NCBI GenBank assembly: GCA_938038815.1
Contig: CALHTF010000029.1
Span: 1 to 38,681 of the forward strand
Length of the DNA stretch: 38,681 nucleotides
Direction of reading: 5' to 3'
From: an uncultured Acidimicrobiales bacterium
GTDB taxonomy: Bacteria; Actinomycetota; Acidimicrobiia; Acidimicrobiales; SHLQ01
Shown here piece by piece: positions 8,496 to 17,732 of this stretch. The translations under genes and the position numbers were made by a program. Numbering within the stretch: position 1 is the first letter of the stretch; the number at the start of each line of letters is the position of its first letter. The notes beneath the pieces were generated by a model that ran no database searches, had not been told where the DNA came from, and saw only the letters and a list, made by a program, of their open reading frames with translations.

Positions 8496-8945
8496 TTGGC
8501 CGCTAAACGGGCGATCGGGCGGGTCCTCGGACTCGACCTTGGCTCCAAACGCATCGGGGTCGCAATCTCGAACAGCGAGCGGACCGTCGCGACCCCGATC
8601 GACACGGTGCACCGCACCGGCGACCGTCCACGCGACCACCGCCAGATCAACGAATTGGTATCGGAATGGGAGGCCGAAGTGATCGTGGTGGGTCTTCCGC
8701 TCAGCCTCGATGGTTCGGTCGGACCCGCCGCTCAGGGCGTGCTCGACGAAATTGATCAGCTGGGTGCCACCATTCCGGTACCGATCAAGACCTACGATGA
8801 ACGCTTTACAACCGTGACTGCCGATCGGTCGCTCAAAGAACAGAACCTCGGTGCAGCCGAACGACGAAAGGTCGTCGATATGGTGGCTGCCCAAATCCTG
8901 CTCCAAGGCTGGCTCGACCTGCATCGTGAGGATCCAGATGTCTGA
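8496..8945 (+). CDS. ruvX: Putative Holliday-junction resolvase / pre-16S rRNA nuclease (YqgF, RuvX)
   Basis: An RNase H-fold YqgF protein of normal size (149 aa). First catalytic Asp in GLDLGSKRIGVA (D14); conserved VGLPLSLDGS (about 65-74); YDERFTT; and the C-terminal Asp/Glu region RRKVVDMVAAQILLQ. YqgF family members process the 5' end of 16S rRNA in E. coli and resolve Holliday junctions in others. The start is TTG (8496), 3 nt past the alaS stop. The last 8 nt overlap the mltG start, indicating coupling. Confidence 0.92.
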   Translation: MAAKRAIGRVLGLDLGSKRIGVAISNSERTVATPIDTVHRTGDRPRDHRQINELVSEWEAEVIVVGLPLSLDGSVGPAAQGVLDEIDQLGATIPVPIKTYDERFTTVTADRSLKEQNLGAAERRKVVDMVAAQILLQGWLDLHREDPDV

Positions 8946-10287
8946 CCCAACGCATGACCCGGCACAAACTGGGACCGTTGCCACCACCGAGGCCCCCGCC
9001 GCGGCGCCGGCGCCCCAGGTGTCCGGCGACCAGTTGCCTCCCCACATCGAGTACATCGACCCACGCGACTACGTGCGGTTGCCTCGTCGGTCGAGCCCGG
9101 TACGCCGGCTCCTGATTGTTGGTGTGCTGTTTTTCTTCGCCTTTACCTGGGTCGTTCGCACCGTCGACGACTGGGTCGCCAAACAGGTGGTGCCGGTCGA
9201 GACCGCCGACTCCGACGCCGACGGTGTCGACATCGTCGACGACGAGCCGGAGCCGGTTGAGCTGATCGAGTTTGTTATCGAAGAAGGTGAGCCGACCAAC
9301 ACCACGGCCCAGAAGCTGGCGTCGGCCGACGTCATTTCTAACTCGACGATCTTCCGCTATTGGCTGCGCTGCCCGGCCAGATTCAAAGGGCTGCTCGATT
9401 GCGAAGAAGAGCAAAAGGTCAGCTTCCAGTCCGGCAAGTACCTGCTGGAAGAGAACATGGGTTTCCAAGCAGCGGTCGACAAACTCAACGAAGGCTCGAT
9501 CCCGCCCGAAGACATTCGGGTAACCATCCCCGAAGGCCTGACCCTCGACCAGATCATCGACCGACTGCTCAGCGAGAACCCCAAGTACATGCGCGACGAC
9601 TTCTTCGTCGAGATCGACAACGAGCGCGTCGGTAGCCGCTTTATCGACGACAGCATGGAACTTCGGGCGGCAACCGTCGGGTTCCGCTCGCCGCTCGAAG
9701 GCTTGCTGTTCCCGAGTACCTACGATGTCTCCGAAGACAACCTGTCGAATGAGGTCTCGATCCTGCGCAACATGGCGTTCACCATGGAGCAGGTCTTTGA
9801 CCGGTCGCTCGCCACCGCTGGTGGTTCGTTGCCTGAAGCCGCCCTCGACGAGCGGTTGAACCTCTCCGAATACGACATCTTGACCATCGCCTCGCTCATC
9901 GAAGAGGAAGCAAAGGTCGACGCCGACCGCCCGAAGATCGCCCGGGTGATCTACAACCGGTTACTCAAAGGATGGACACTCGGTATCGACGCCTCCACTC
10001 GGTATGCGGTGAACAAGCCGCCGGGCGAACCGCTGCTGGTCTCAGAGATCGAAGACGACTCTTCGCCATACAACACTCGTGCCGCGAGTCGCACCGGCCT
10101 GCCGCCAACGCCTATCGCTGCGCCCGGCGAAGCGTCGATTCTTGCGGCTCTCATGCCAGAAGAAGGCGAGTGGCTCTACTACGTACTAACCGATGAGGGT
10201 GGCGTGCCCGGCGCCCACACCTTCGCGGTGACCGATGGCGATTTCCAGGCCGCCAAGCGGATCTGTCAGGACCTGGGCTACTGCTAA
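8938..10287 (+). CDS. mltG: Endolytic murein transglycosylase MltG (YceG)
   Basis: Membrane-bound lytic transglycosylase that cleaves nascent glycan strands. From the ATG at 8938 the protein is 449 aa: a cytosolic Pro/Ala-rich tail, one TM helix (about 57-73, RRLLIVGVLFFFAFTWVV), an acidic linker, a LysM-like segment around 95-185, and the YceG catalytic domain. The catalytic Glu lies in TIASLIEEEAK (E322-E324), followed by family motifs SPYNTR and GLPPTPIAAPG. I prefer 8938 over an upstream in-frame ATG at 8851 because GTGAGG sits 6-7 nt before it and because the upstream reading is a shadow of ruvX. It overlaps ruvX by 8 nt. Confidence 0.95.
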   Translation: MSDPTHDPAQTGTVATTEAPAAAPAPQVSGDQLPPHIEYIDPRDYVRLPRRSSPVRRLLIVGVLFFFAFTWVVRTVDDWVAKQVVPVETADSDADGVDIVDDEPEPVELIEFVIEEGEPTNTTAQKLASADVISNSTIFRYWLRCPARFKGLLDCEEEQKVSFQSGKYLLEENMGFQAAVDKLNEGSIPPEDIRVTIPEGLTLDQIIDRLLSENPKYMRDDFFVEIDNERVGSRFIDDSMELRAATVGFRSPLEGLLFPSTYDVSEDNLSNEVSILRNMAFTMEQVFDRSLATAGGSLPEAALDERLNLSEYDILTIASLIEEEAKVDADRPKIARVIYNRLLKGWTLGIDASTRYAVNKPPGEPLLVSEIEDDSSPYNTRAASRTGLPPTPIAAPGEASILAALMPEEGEWLYYVLTDEGGVPGAHTFAVTDGDFQAAKRICQDLGYC

Positions 10288-10313
10288 GCGCATCGACTTC
10301 GGGGGTTTCGGGC

Positions 10314-11129
10314 TTGACCCGGCTTGCTGCGGTCATCGGCGACCCAGCCCGCCACTCGCTGTCGCCCGCGCTTCACAACGCCGCCTTTCAGGCTGTTGGT
10401 GCCGATTGGGTGTACGTGGCGTTTGACGTTGCGCCCGACGCACTCGAACGTTGCATCGACGCGGTGCGCGTACTCAACGTGGGCGGCTTGTCGGTCACCA
10501 TGCCGCATAAGTCGGCGGTACTCGGGTTGTGCGATCACCAAAGTCCCGACGCACTCGCGCTCGGTGCGGCGAACTGTGTGGTGGCCAATGACAACGGCAC
10601 CCTCACCGCCCACAACACCGATGGCGATGGATTCGTTCGAGGCGTTGAGCACGACACCGGGTTTGATGTGGCAGGCTCGAGCGTCGTGGTGCTCGGGGCT
10701 GGGGGAGCAGCCCGGGCGGTGATTGTTGCTCTGGCGAACCACGGAGCGTCGGAAGTGGTCGTCGTGAACCGCTCGCCAGAACGAGCAGCCGAAGCCGCTG
10801 CGCTGGCGCCAAACGTTGCTCGGGTAGGCGACCAATCGGCCATCGAAAAGGCGTCGCTGGTCGTAAACGCCACACCGATTGGCATGGCAGGCCGCGACGG
10901 GTTGCCGTGCTCGACCGACCTGCTCGGCGCCAACCACACCGTCGTCGACCTTATCTATGCCCCCCGGACCACCGCATGGTTACAGGCTGCGAGCCAGAAC
11001 GGGGCCACAACGGCGAACGGGCTATCGATGTTGGTGTTCCAAGCAGCGACGCAGTTCACCCTGTGGACCGGCCATGAGGCTCCCATCGAGACGATGTTCG
11101 CGGCGGTAGCATCACAGCTGGCGGAATAA
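10314..11129 (+). CDS. aroE: Shikimate dehydrogenase
   Basis: Reduces 3-dehydroshikimate to shikimate with NADPH. 271 aa, normal length. Substrate-binding SLSP (15-18) with HNAAF; NVGGLSVTMPHK with catalytic Lys66; Asp103 in NTDGDGF; dinucleotide-binding GAGGAAR (128-134); cofactor NRSPERAAE, with Arg after Asn as in NADP users; NATPIGM. The start is TTG (10314) after a G-rich GGGGG. It follows mltG by 26 nt. aroB lies 2.8 kb downstream, separated by the DUF4388 gene and a prepilin peptidase, while aroC and aroK, often nearby in actinobacteria, are not in the window. Confidence 0.94.
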   Translation: MTRLAAVIGDPARHSLSPALHNAAFQAVGADWVYVAFDVAPDALERCIDAVRVLNVGGLSVTMPHKSAVLGLCDHQSPDALALGAANCVVANDNGTLTAHNTDGDGFVRGVEHDTGFDVAGSSVVVLGAGGAARAVIVALANHGASEVVVVNRSPERAAEAAALAPNVARVGDQSAIEKASLVVNATPIGMAGRDGLPCSTDLLGANHTVVDLIYAPRTTAWLQAASQNGATTANGLSMLVFQAATQFTLWTGHEAPIETMFAAVASQLAE

Positions 11130-11210
11130 GTACACAATTTCCGCCCCGATGGCTGAAGAATCGATCCGACGTGCCGATTCAGTCATTAGTCACTCGCTAC
11201 GGAGGTTCAC

Positions 11211-12959
11211 GTGGCTCTTCAAGGAACAATCGACACCTTTGCGCTGCCCGATGTGCTGCGCTTGCTTGCCACCAGTAACAAAACTGGTCGCCTCGCCGTC
11301 TCTGGCGAACGCGGCGAGGGAAGTATCTGGGTCAAAGACGGCGCCATCGTGGGGTCAGATCTTGATCTTGGCGATCATCCCTCGACCGGTTCGAACGAGA
11401 TCACCGAGGGCCTGTTCCAGGTGCTTCGTTTCACCGAAGGTGATTTCACCTTTGTGACCGACGAAGCCCCCGACGAAGCGACTGGCCCGGTATCGGTCGA
11501 GACCTCGATCAACGATGCCGAGACCATGCTTACCGAGCTCAACACGATCGAAAAGTCGGTTCCGGGCATTCGTAGTGCGGTATCGCTGAGCCCCGAGATC
11601 GAAGACGAGTCGGTCACCCTGACGGGTGAACAATGGAAGATTCTCGCCTCGGTTGGCGCAGGCACCAACGTTGCCTCCATCGCATCGGGCTTCGGCTTGG
11701 GCGAGCTTGAAGCGCTTCGACGCACCTATGACCTCCACGAGGTCGGCGTCATCGACGTCCACGAACCATCGCACGAGGCTGCGACTGCGCCGGTCGTGAC
11801 CGACGGACAAGCCGAGGAGCCGGTCGCTGAAGAGATCGCCGATGAGGCAGTAGCCGAAACCGTTGATTACGACGAAGCGTTTGCGGTCGATGAACCTGTC
11901 GAGACCGCTGCCGAAGATGATCCGTTTTTCGTCGCTGACGGGGAGCCACCCGCCGCCGACGAAGAAGAAGGCGACCCCTTCGCTGTCGAAGCCACCACCG
12001 ACGAGACCCAACCGGTCGACGAGGTCGAGGCATCGGCCGACGAAATCTTCGATCCGTTTGCTGCTCCGGTCGACGACGCCCGAGCGGCGGACGACTCTGC
12101 CGTGCTCGACCCGTTCGCACCGGCCGAAGCGGAGACCCCAGTGGTCGACCCGTCGCCGTTCGATGAGGTCGCAACCCCGGGTGCCGACGACTTCGATCCC
12201 TTCGCCGCAGCTGCTGAAACCACCGAGTCGGCCGACGTCGCCGACCCGTTTGCTCCCGCTGGGACCGACGACGCTCCGGCAATCGACGCCTTCGACCCCT
12301 TTGCTCCTACCGGCGACGTTCCGGCCGCCGATGCAGGTGTCGTGCACGACGTGTTCGGTGCGCCCGAAAAGACCGAAGCCGATGCCGATTGGTCGCCCGA
12401 AGTCGAACTTGCGGACGAAGTGGTGGCCGAAACCGGCGACTGGCCGGCTCCGAACCTCGACTCGGCCACCGACGAAGCAGCCTGGTCGCCTGCGGTGGCC
12501 GAGGACGCCACGTTGCCCGCTCCGCCTCCGCCCCCACCATTCGGTGGCGCCGAAACGGCCGACCCCTTTGGTGATATCGCAAGCTCGGCCGCTCCGCCTC
12601 CGCCAGCCGATCTCCCGCCGCCGCCAGTTGGAGCGTCGGGACTCGAGGCCCCCGATGCTGAGGTCGATGGTGTCGATGCGTTCCCCGAACCGGTGGCCAT
12701 TGCCGAAACCGAGGCATCCGAAGCCGTTGCCCCTGAGGCTGTTGCTCCTGCACCTGCTGCTCCTGCACCTGCTGCTGGGGACGCGAACGACATCGCTCGC
12801 CAGCTCGCGAACCTGAGCCCCGCTGCTGCGGCAGCAGTAGCCCAGGCCGCCCGAGCCGATACCCCAGCCGAGCGCGACGCCGCTCTCGACGAAGTGGAAG
12901 CCGAAGACCAATCGGTCGACCGCGGTCTTCTTCTGAAGTTCCTCAAGTCCGACAAGTAG
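11211..12959 (+). CDS. DUF4388-domain protein with long DPF-repeat disordered region
   Basis: 582 aa. Residues 1-~95 match the DUF4388/PATAN-type pattern (MALQGTIDTFALPDVLRLLA, then GSIWVKDGAIVGSDL and DFTFV), a domain found in signalling and type IV pilus/gliding regulators. Residues ~115-180 resemble a winged-helix module (LTGEQWKILASVGAGTNVAS). Residues ~185-510 are low complexity: Glu/Asp/Ala/Pro with eight DPF tripeptides (from 237-239 to 451-453), poly-Pro runs and a 15-bp tandem duplication in the DNA (12744-12773). A helical tail ends LLLKFLKSDK. The GTG start is fixed by GGAGG 5 nt upstream. It directly precedes the prepilin peptidase gene. A pilus-linked regulatory role is inference. 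Confidence 0.85.
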   Translation: MALQGTIDTFALPDVLRLLATSNKTGRLAVSGERGEGSIWVKDGAIVGSDLDLGDHPSTGSNEITEGLFQVLRFTEGDFTFVTDEAPDEATGPVSVETSINDAETMLTELNTIEKSVPGIRSAVSLSPEIEDESVTLTGEQWKILASVGAGTNVASIASGFGLGELEALRRTYDLHEVGVIDVHEPSHEAATAPVVTDGQAEEPVAEEIADEAVAETVDYDEAFAVDEPVETAAEDDPFFVADGEPPAADEEEGDPFAVEATTDETQPVDEVEASADEIFDPFAAPVDDARAADDSAVLDPFAPAEAETPVVDPSPFDEVATPGADDFDPFAAAAETTESADVADPFAPAGTDDAPAIDAFDPFAPTGDVPAADAGVVHDVFGAPEKTEADADWSPEVELADEVVAETGDWPAPNLDSATDEAAWSPAVAEDATLPAPPPPPPFGGAETADPFGDIASSAAPPPPADLPPPPVGASGLEAPDAEVDGVDAFPEPVAIAETEASEAVAPEAVAPAPAAPAPAAGDANDIARQLANLSPAAAAAVAQAARADTPAERDAALDEVEAEDQSVDRGLLLKFLKSDK

Positions 12960-12970
12960 ACTCGCTCAGC

Positions 12971-13840
12971 ATGAACCTCATCGTCGTTCTGGCGATGATC
13001 CCCTTGGGGCTCATCGTCGGCGGTTTTGTGACCATGGTTGCGACTCGGGTTCCCGACGAGCGTGCGGTGTTCTCACCTGGCCCCGAATGCCCGGCCTGCG
13101 AACGGCGCCTTGGGCTCAGCGAGATCATTCCGATCGTTTCTTGGCTCAGGCAGGGCCGGGCGTGCAATGGCTGCGGCCTGACCATTTCGATGTCGTATCC
13201 ACTTGCTGAAGTGGTTACGGCGGGATTGTTCGTGGCGGGGGCGACGCAACTTCACGGCTGGTTACTGGTGCCTCACCTGGTGCTCTTTGCTGCGTTGGTA
13301 GCCATATCGATCACCGATCTGTACCTGTACAGAATCCCCGACCGGATCGTGTTTCCGACCCTTGGTGTATCGGTGATCATGCTGGTTGCGTTGGCGTTCT
13401 ATTACGGACGCCCCGAACTCATCCTCTCGGCATTGTTTGGGATGGTACTGTATTGCGGCGTGTTGTTCATCATGCACGTGATCTTGCCGGCCGGCATGGG
13501 ATTCGGCGATGTAAAGCTTGCGCTGCTTCTTGGCCTGTTTCTTGGTTTCAACGGCACGTCGGTACTTCACGGCACGCTGCTGGTGTTCTACTCGTTGGTT
13601 ATCGCGTCGATGATCGCAACGGTGGGCGGTGGGTTGTTGATCTTGGCCCGCAAGAATGGGTACGACCCGTTGCCTGACCCGCTGCTCGATGCAGACGAGC
13701 AACCAGAGGACGACGACGCCGAGCTTGGTTCGGTCGGTGTTGGTGACTCGGGCAAACTTCACACGGGTTTGCCCTTCGGTCCACCGCTAGCCCTCGGCAC
13801 GATCATCGCCATCTTGTTCGCCGCCGAGCTGCTCGGTTAA
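12971..13840 (+). CDS. pilD: Type IV prepilin peptidase (A24 aspartic protease, PilD-like)
   Basis: Polytopic membrane protease that cleaves class III signal peptides of prepilins and usually N-methylates them. 289 aa with about seven to eight hydrophobic segments. The cytosolic zinc loop has CPAC (40-43) and CNGC (65-68), as in bifunctional PilD. Catalytic aspartates are D116 in SITDLYLYRIPD and D180 in GMGFGDVK (GxGD motif). Unusual is an acidic, probably disordered insertion at about 230-266 before the last TM motif GPPLALG. It lies 11 nt after the DUF4388 gene, so the two are probably co-transcribed. No pilin gene is in the window. Confidence 0.92.
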   Translation: MNLIVVLAMIPLGLIVGGFVTMVATRVPDERAVFSPGPECPACERRLGLSEIIPIVSWLRQGRACNGCGLTISMSYPLAEVVTAGLFVAGATQLHGWLLVPHLVLFAALVAISITDLYLYRIPDRIVFPTLGVSVIMLVALAFYYGRPELILSALFGMVLYCGVLFIMHVILPAGMGFGDVKLALLLGLFLGFNGTSVLHGTLLVFYSLVIASMIATVGGGLLILARKNGYDPLPDPLLDADEQPEDDDAELGSVGVGDSGKLHTGLPFGPPLALGTIIAILFAAELLG

Positions 13841-13852
13841 TCGGCGCCTTGA

Positions 13853-13871
13853 CCAGCGGGCGACCCGCTGG
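13853..13871. other. Hairpin between the prepilin peptidase gene and aroB
   Basis: CCAGCGGG (13853-13860) and CCCGCTGG (13864-13871) form a perfect 8-bp stem with a CGA loop. It lies 12 nt after the prepilin-peptidase stop. No T-run follows, so it is at best a weak terminator, and it sits just upstream of the aroB -10 box, so it may instead be an operator. Confidence 0.45.
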
Positions 13872-13878
13872 GCGGTTC

Positions 13879-13884
13879 TACACT
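13879..13884 (+). promoter_or_regulatory. Candidate -10 box (TACACT) for leaderless aroB
   Basis: TACACT ends 7 nt before the aroB ATG (13892). A TTGACC lies upstream at 13849-13854, but the 24-bp spacing is too long for a normal sigma70 promoter. The intervening sequence contains the 13853-13871 hairpin. There is no Shine-Dalgarno. Confidence 0.4.
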
Positions 13885-13891
13885 GGCCACC

Positions 13892-14889
<998 letters not shown>

Positions 14890-14893
<4 letters not shown>

Positions 14894-15987
14894 CCGGACT
14901 GGTCCCTATGGACGTGTCGGGGCGGTTAGGTCGGCTGGTCGAACGATTGGCCACCGAGGATGCCCCGTGGCTGTTGGTATCGAACCGGGCCAACATCTTG
15001 TACCTCAGCGGGTTCACCGGATCGGCCGGGCACCTGCTGGTGGGCGAGCATGCGGTTCTGGTGACCGACGGCCGCTATACCGAGCAGGCGCCAGCCCAAA
15101 TCGATGCGGTCGGCGCCGATGTCGAGGTGGTGATCTCCGGCCAACTCACCTCGGTGTTGAACGATCGTCTCGGCTCGAACACGACGCTGGGGTTTGAGGC
15201 CTCGACGGTTACCTGGGCCGACTATCAGCGAATGGCGGCCGCGCTGAAGTGCGACCTCGTGCCGCTCGACGGTGTGGTCGAGGCGCTCCGCGAACGCAAA
15301 GACCCGGGCGAGGTCGACCGGATCGGCCATGCAGCCGCGATCGCCGATGCTGCGCTCGCCGAGGTGCGACCCTTGCTGCTCGAGTCGGTGACCGAGGCCC
15401 ACTTTGGGCTCGAACTCGACACGGCTATGCGTCGGGCCGGGGCCGAGGAGCGGTCGTTTGAGACGATCGTGGCGTCGGGCCCGAACGCCGCCTTGCCCCA
15501 TGCCCGCCCCGGCGACCGCGCCATCGAGCCGGGCGACCTTGTCGTGATCGACTTCGGCGCGATGATCGACGGTTACCACTCGGACATGACGCGGACGTTC
15601 TCGGTAGGAGAGCCCGACGACTTCGCCGCCGAGTTGCTGGCGGTGGTCACCGAAGCACAACGGCTGGGCTGCGAGTTGGTAGCTCCTGGTGTGGAGGCCA
15701 AGGCAATCGACCATGCCTGTCGCTCCTCGATCACCGTGGCCGGGTTTGGCGAGTACTTCATGCACGGCACCGGACACGGGGTCGGCCTCGACATCCACGA
15801 GGCGCCTGCGGTGTCGTCGCGCTCGCAGACCGTTCTTGAGTCGGGCCACATCATCACGGTCGAGCCCGGGGTCTATGTGCCTGGACGGGGCGGGGTCCGA
15901 GTCGAGGACACCGTGGCAGTTACCGACGATGGCTACTCCGCGTTAACCCGGTACCCCAAGGACCTCGCGGTCGTGGTTGAGCAGTAA
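14890..15987 (+). CDS. pepQ: M24-family Xaa-Pro aminopeptidase/dipeptidase
   Basis: Releases residues N-terminal to proline. 365 aa: creatinase-like N-domain (SNRANILYLSGFTGSAG) and the pita-bread catalytic domain. All five metal ligands are visible: two Asp in VIDFGAMIDGYHSDMTRTF, His in HGTGHGVGLDIHEAP, Glu in HIITVEPGVYVPG, and Glu in GVRVEDTVAV. The start is GTG overlapping the aroB stop; an internal ATG (at about residue 7) is a possible alternative. It is placed just before efp, as in many Gram-positives. Which proline peptide is the substrate (PepP or PepQ) cannot be settled from sequence. Confidence 0.92.
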
Positions 15988-16021
15988 CCTCTACACGTAC
16001 CGCTAGTCCAAGGAAATCCTC

Positions 16022-16585
16022 GTGCCCACGATCACCACAAACGACCTCAAGAACGGTATGCATCTCGATATCGAGAACAACCTGTTCCAGGTTCTTGAAT
16101 TCCAACATGTGAAACCCGGCAAGGGCCACGCCTTTGTCCGCACCACCCTGCGCAACAGCCGCACGGGCGCCACCGTTGAGCGGACCTTTCGGGCGGGCGA
16201 AAAGGTCGAGCGGGCAATGATCGACAAACGCGAAATGCAGTTCCTCTACCGCGACGGCGAGGACTACGTGTTTATGGACAACGAAACGTACGACCAGCTC
16301 AACATCACGCCGTCGACCTTGGGCGATGCCACCAACTACTTGCTCGAGAACAACAACGCGGTGCTCCAGATGTACGGCACCGAAATCGTTGGTGTCGATC
16401 TGCCTGCGTCGGTCGAGCTCGATATTGCCGAGACCGAACCAGGTGTGCAGGGCGACCGGGTTTCCGGCGCCACCAAGCCCGCCACGCTCGTCACCGGGCT
16501 AGTCGTGCAGGTGCCGCTATTTGTGAACCCCGGCGAGACCATCAAGGTCGACACCCGCAGCGGCGACTACCTAAGCCGAGCTTGA
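16022..16585 (+). CDS. efp: Elongation factor P
   Basis: Binds ribosomes stalled on polyproline and restores peptide-bond formation. 187 aa with the three beta-barrel domains. Signature in domain III: DTRSGDYLSRA. The tip loop of domain I reads VKPGKGHAF, with Lys34 in the functional position; this is the KPGKG type of actinobacteria rather than the enterobacterial form. No modification enzyme (EpmA, EarP, YmfI type) is in the window. Start GTG with AAGGA about 8 nt upstream. The nearby poly-Pro-rich DUF4388 protein would be an obvious EF-P client. Confidence 0.97.
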   Translation: MPTITTNDLKNGMHLDIENNLFQVLEFQHVKPGKGHAFVRTTLRNSRTGATVERTFRAGEKVERAMIDKREMQFLYRDGEDYVFMDNETYDQLNITPSTLGDATNYLLENNNAVLQMYGTEIVGVDLPASVELDIAETEPGVQGDRVSGATKPATLVTGLVVQVPLFVNPGETIKVDTRSGDYLSRA

Positions 16586-16592
16586 TCCTCTC

Positions 16593-17027
16593 GTGGTAGG
16601 TGGAATTGGCTCGCGCCATGTGGCCCGCGAAGAAGCGTTGGGTGTTTTGTACGAGGCCGATGTTCGGGGCATCGATCTTCTGACGGCCCTCGATAGCCAA
16701 GAGGTCGATGTGGCCGACTATGCCGATGAACTCGTCCGCGGCATCGACAAGGCCATGGTCGATATCGACGGTCACCTCGAAGCGGTCGCCAACGACTGGT
16801 CGGTCGAACGTATGCCGGTCGTCGACCGCACGGTACTCCGCATGGCGACCTACGAGTTGCTCGAACGGCCCGACGTGCCGACCAACGCCGTCATTTCCGA
16901 AGCGGTCGAACTGGCAGGCCAGTACTCGACCGAGAAGTCGGGCCGGTTCGTCAACGGTGTGCTGGCGCGTTTGGCACGCGATCTGCGGCCCGACGACCCC
17001 GGCGAGCCCGCACCTCTTGGCGACTAA
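16593..17027 (+). CDS. nusB: Transcription antitermination factor NusB
   Basis: All-helical 144-aa RNA-binding protein that joins NusE (S10) at boxA of rRNA leaders. Family text is clear: SRHVAREEALGVLYEADVRG, RMPVVDRTVLRMATYELL, NAVISEAVELAGQYSTEKSGRFVNGVLARLARD. Start GTG at 16593, 7 nt after the efp stop, with no strong Shine-Dalgarno, so probably coupled to efp translation. Its 3' end overlaps the GNAT gene by 11 nt. Confidence 0.95.
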   Translation: MVGGIGSRHVAREEALGVLYEADVRGIDLLTALDSQEVDVADYADELVRGIDKAMVDIDGHLEAVANDWSVERMPVVDRTVLRMATYELLERPDVPTNAVISEAVELAGQYSTEKSGRFVNGVLARLARDLRPDDPGEPAPLGD

Positions 17028-17574
17028 CCAGCCGCTGGTTTACCCCGAACCCGCACTAGGTCTCGGTGATGTGGTTCTTTCCCGGTGGGGCGAAGGCCCC
17101 GACGACGCTGCGGCACTCGCCGCGGCGTGGGCCGACGAATTGGTGCAACAAGGTTGTGCGGTTCCCCCAGCTGACAAACGCCGGGTTGACGACGCCCAAC
17201 GTTGGATTGTTGGCCACCAAGAACGGATGGACGCCGGGTTGGCCCTTGACCTCGTGGTCCGGTCGGCGGCTGGTGAGGTTACCGGCGAGGTAGGGCTTGG
17301 ACCCTTCGATTGGAATCGTCGGGCCGCGCTGCTGGGGTTTTGGACCGCACCCACCTGGCGAGGGCAAGGCCGGGCGGCTCAGGGTTGTCGGCTGCTGTGC
17401 GACTGGGCCTTTGCCGAACTCGGCCTCGTCGCGATCCTCGCCGAGACCACCGAGTCGAACCGTGGCTCTCAGCGAGTTCTCGAACAAGCGGGCTTCACCC
17501 AACTGCCTCCCCAAACTCGCCCCCAACCCGAACCCCAATCCGGAAACCAAGTCTGGGCCCGCAAGCCCCACTGA
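17017..17574 (+). CDS. GNAT-family N-acetyltransferase (RimJ/RimL-like)
   Basis: 185 aa. The beta-4/alpha-3 acetyl-CoA motif is LLGFWTAPTWRGQGRAAQG, followed by LLCDWAFAELGL and the RimJ-type ETTESNRGSQRVLEQAGF. It probably acetylates a protein N-terminus, small amine or antibiotic; substrate unknown. I place the start at TTG 17017, 11 nt inside nusB, because the N-terminal strand LGLGDVVLSRW is preserved; GTG 17071 is a less likely alternative. The upstream in-frame extension is only a shadow of nusB. Confidence 0.85.
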   Translation: MATNQPLVYPEPALGLGDVVLSRWGEGPDDAAALAAAWADELVQQGCAVPPADKRRVDDAQRWIVGHQERMDAGLALDLVVRSAAGEVTGEVGLGPFDWNRRAALLGFWTAPTWRGQGRAAQGCRLLCDWAFAELGLVAILAETTESNRGSQRVLEQAGFTQLPPQTRPQPEPQSGNQVWARKPH

Positions 17575-17595
17575 CCCACCGAAATTTTCGCGTGG

Positions 17596-17614
17596 AACCC
17601 GCGCGGAGCGGGTT
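17596..17614 (+). other. GC-rich hairpin downstream of the GNAT gene
   Basis: AACCCGC (17596-17602) pairs with GCGGGTT (17608-17614) around GCGGA. It lies 21 nt after the GNAT stop, where a terminator separating the nusB unit from the pyr operon would be expected. No T-run follows, so Rho-independent termination is doubtful. Confidence 0.35.
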
Positions 17615-17673
17615 AAGCGCGATCAGAAATCGGAAATTGGGCGCACATGTAATCACCGGTCGTTCAGTCGCGA

Positions 17674-17679
17674 TATTGT
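17674..17679 (+). promoter_or_regulatory. Possible -10 box (TATTGT) of the pyr operon
   Basis: TATTGT fits TANNNT and would start transcription at about 17686, 15 nt before the PyrR hairpin, a sensible leader layout. No good -35 is seen at 16-18 bp spacing. Weak on its own. Confidence 0.3.
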
Positions 17680-17700
17680 GCCCTTCTGACCGTGAAGTGA

Positions 17701-17727
17701 GTCCCGTGAGGCTCACACGGACAGGAG
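17701..17727 (+). promoter_or_regulatory. PyrR-binding hairpin overlapping the pyrR ribosome-binding region
   Basis: The RNA GTCC-C-GTG-AGGCTCA-CAC-GGAC (17701-17722) folds into a 7-bp stem with one bulged C and a loop containing the GAGGCU core. It matches the PyrR binding-loop consensus AGUCCnGnGAGGCU, with the 3' GGA partner present. Known family fact: UMP/UTP-bound PyrR stabilises this hairpin. Here the hairpin ends one base before the Shine-Dalgarno AGGAG (17723-17727), so PyrR binding should hinder translation of pyrR, as described for mycobacterial PyrR. Confidence 0.8.
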
Positions 17728-17732
17728 TAGCT

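Noticed and set aside
8851-8937. Upstream extension of mltG
   Set aside because: Lies inside ruvX in another frame; ATG 8938 has a good Shine-Dalgarno.
11355-12911. Antisense and alternate-frame reading of the DUF4388 gene
   Set aside because: Driven by the repetitive GAC/GAA/GCC codons of the real gene; product is low complexity.
17310-17732. Upstream in-frame extension of pyrR
   Set aside because: Overlaps the GNAT gene, is not conserved in PyrR, and the AGGAG/GTG at 17733 is clearly a start.
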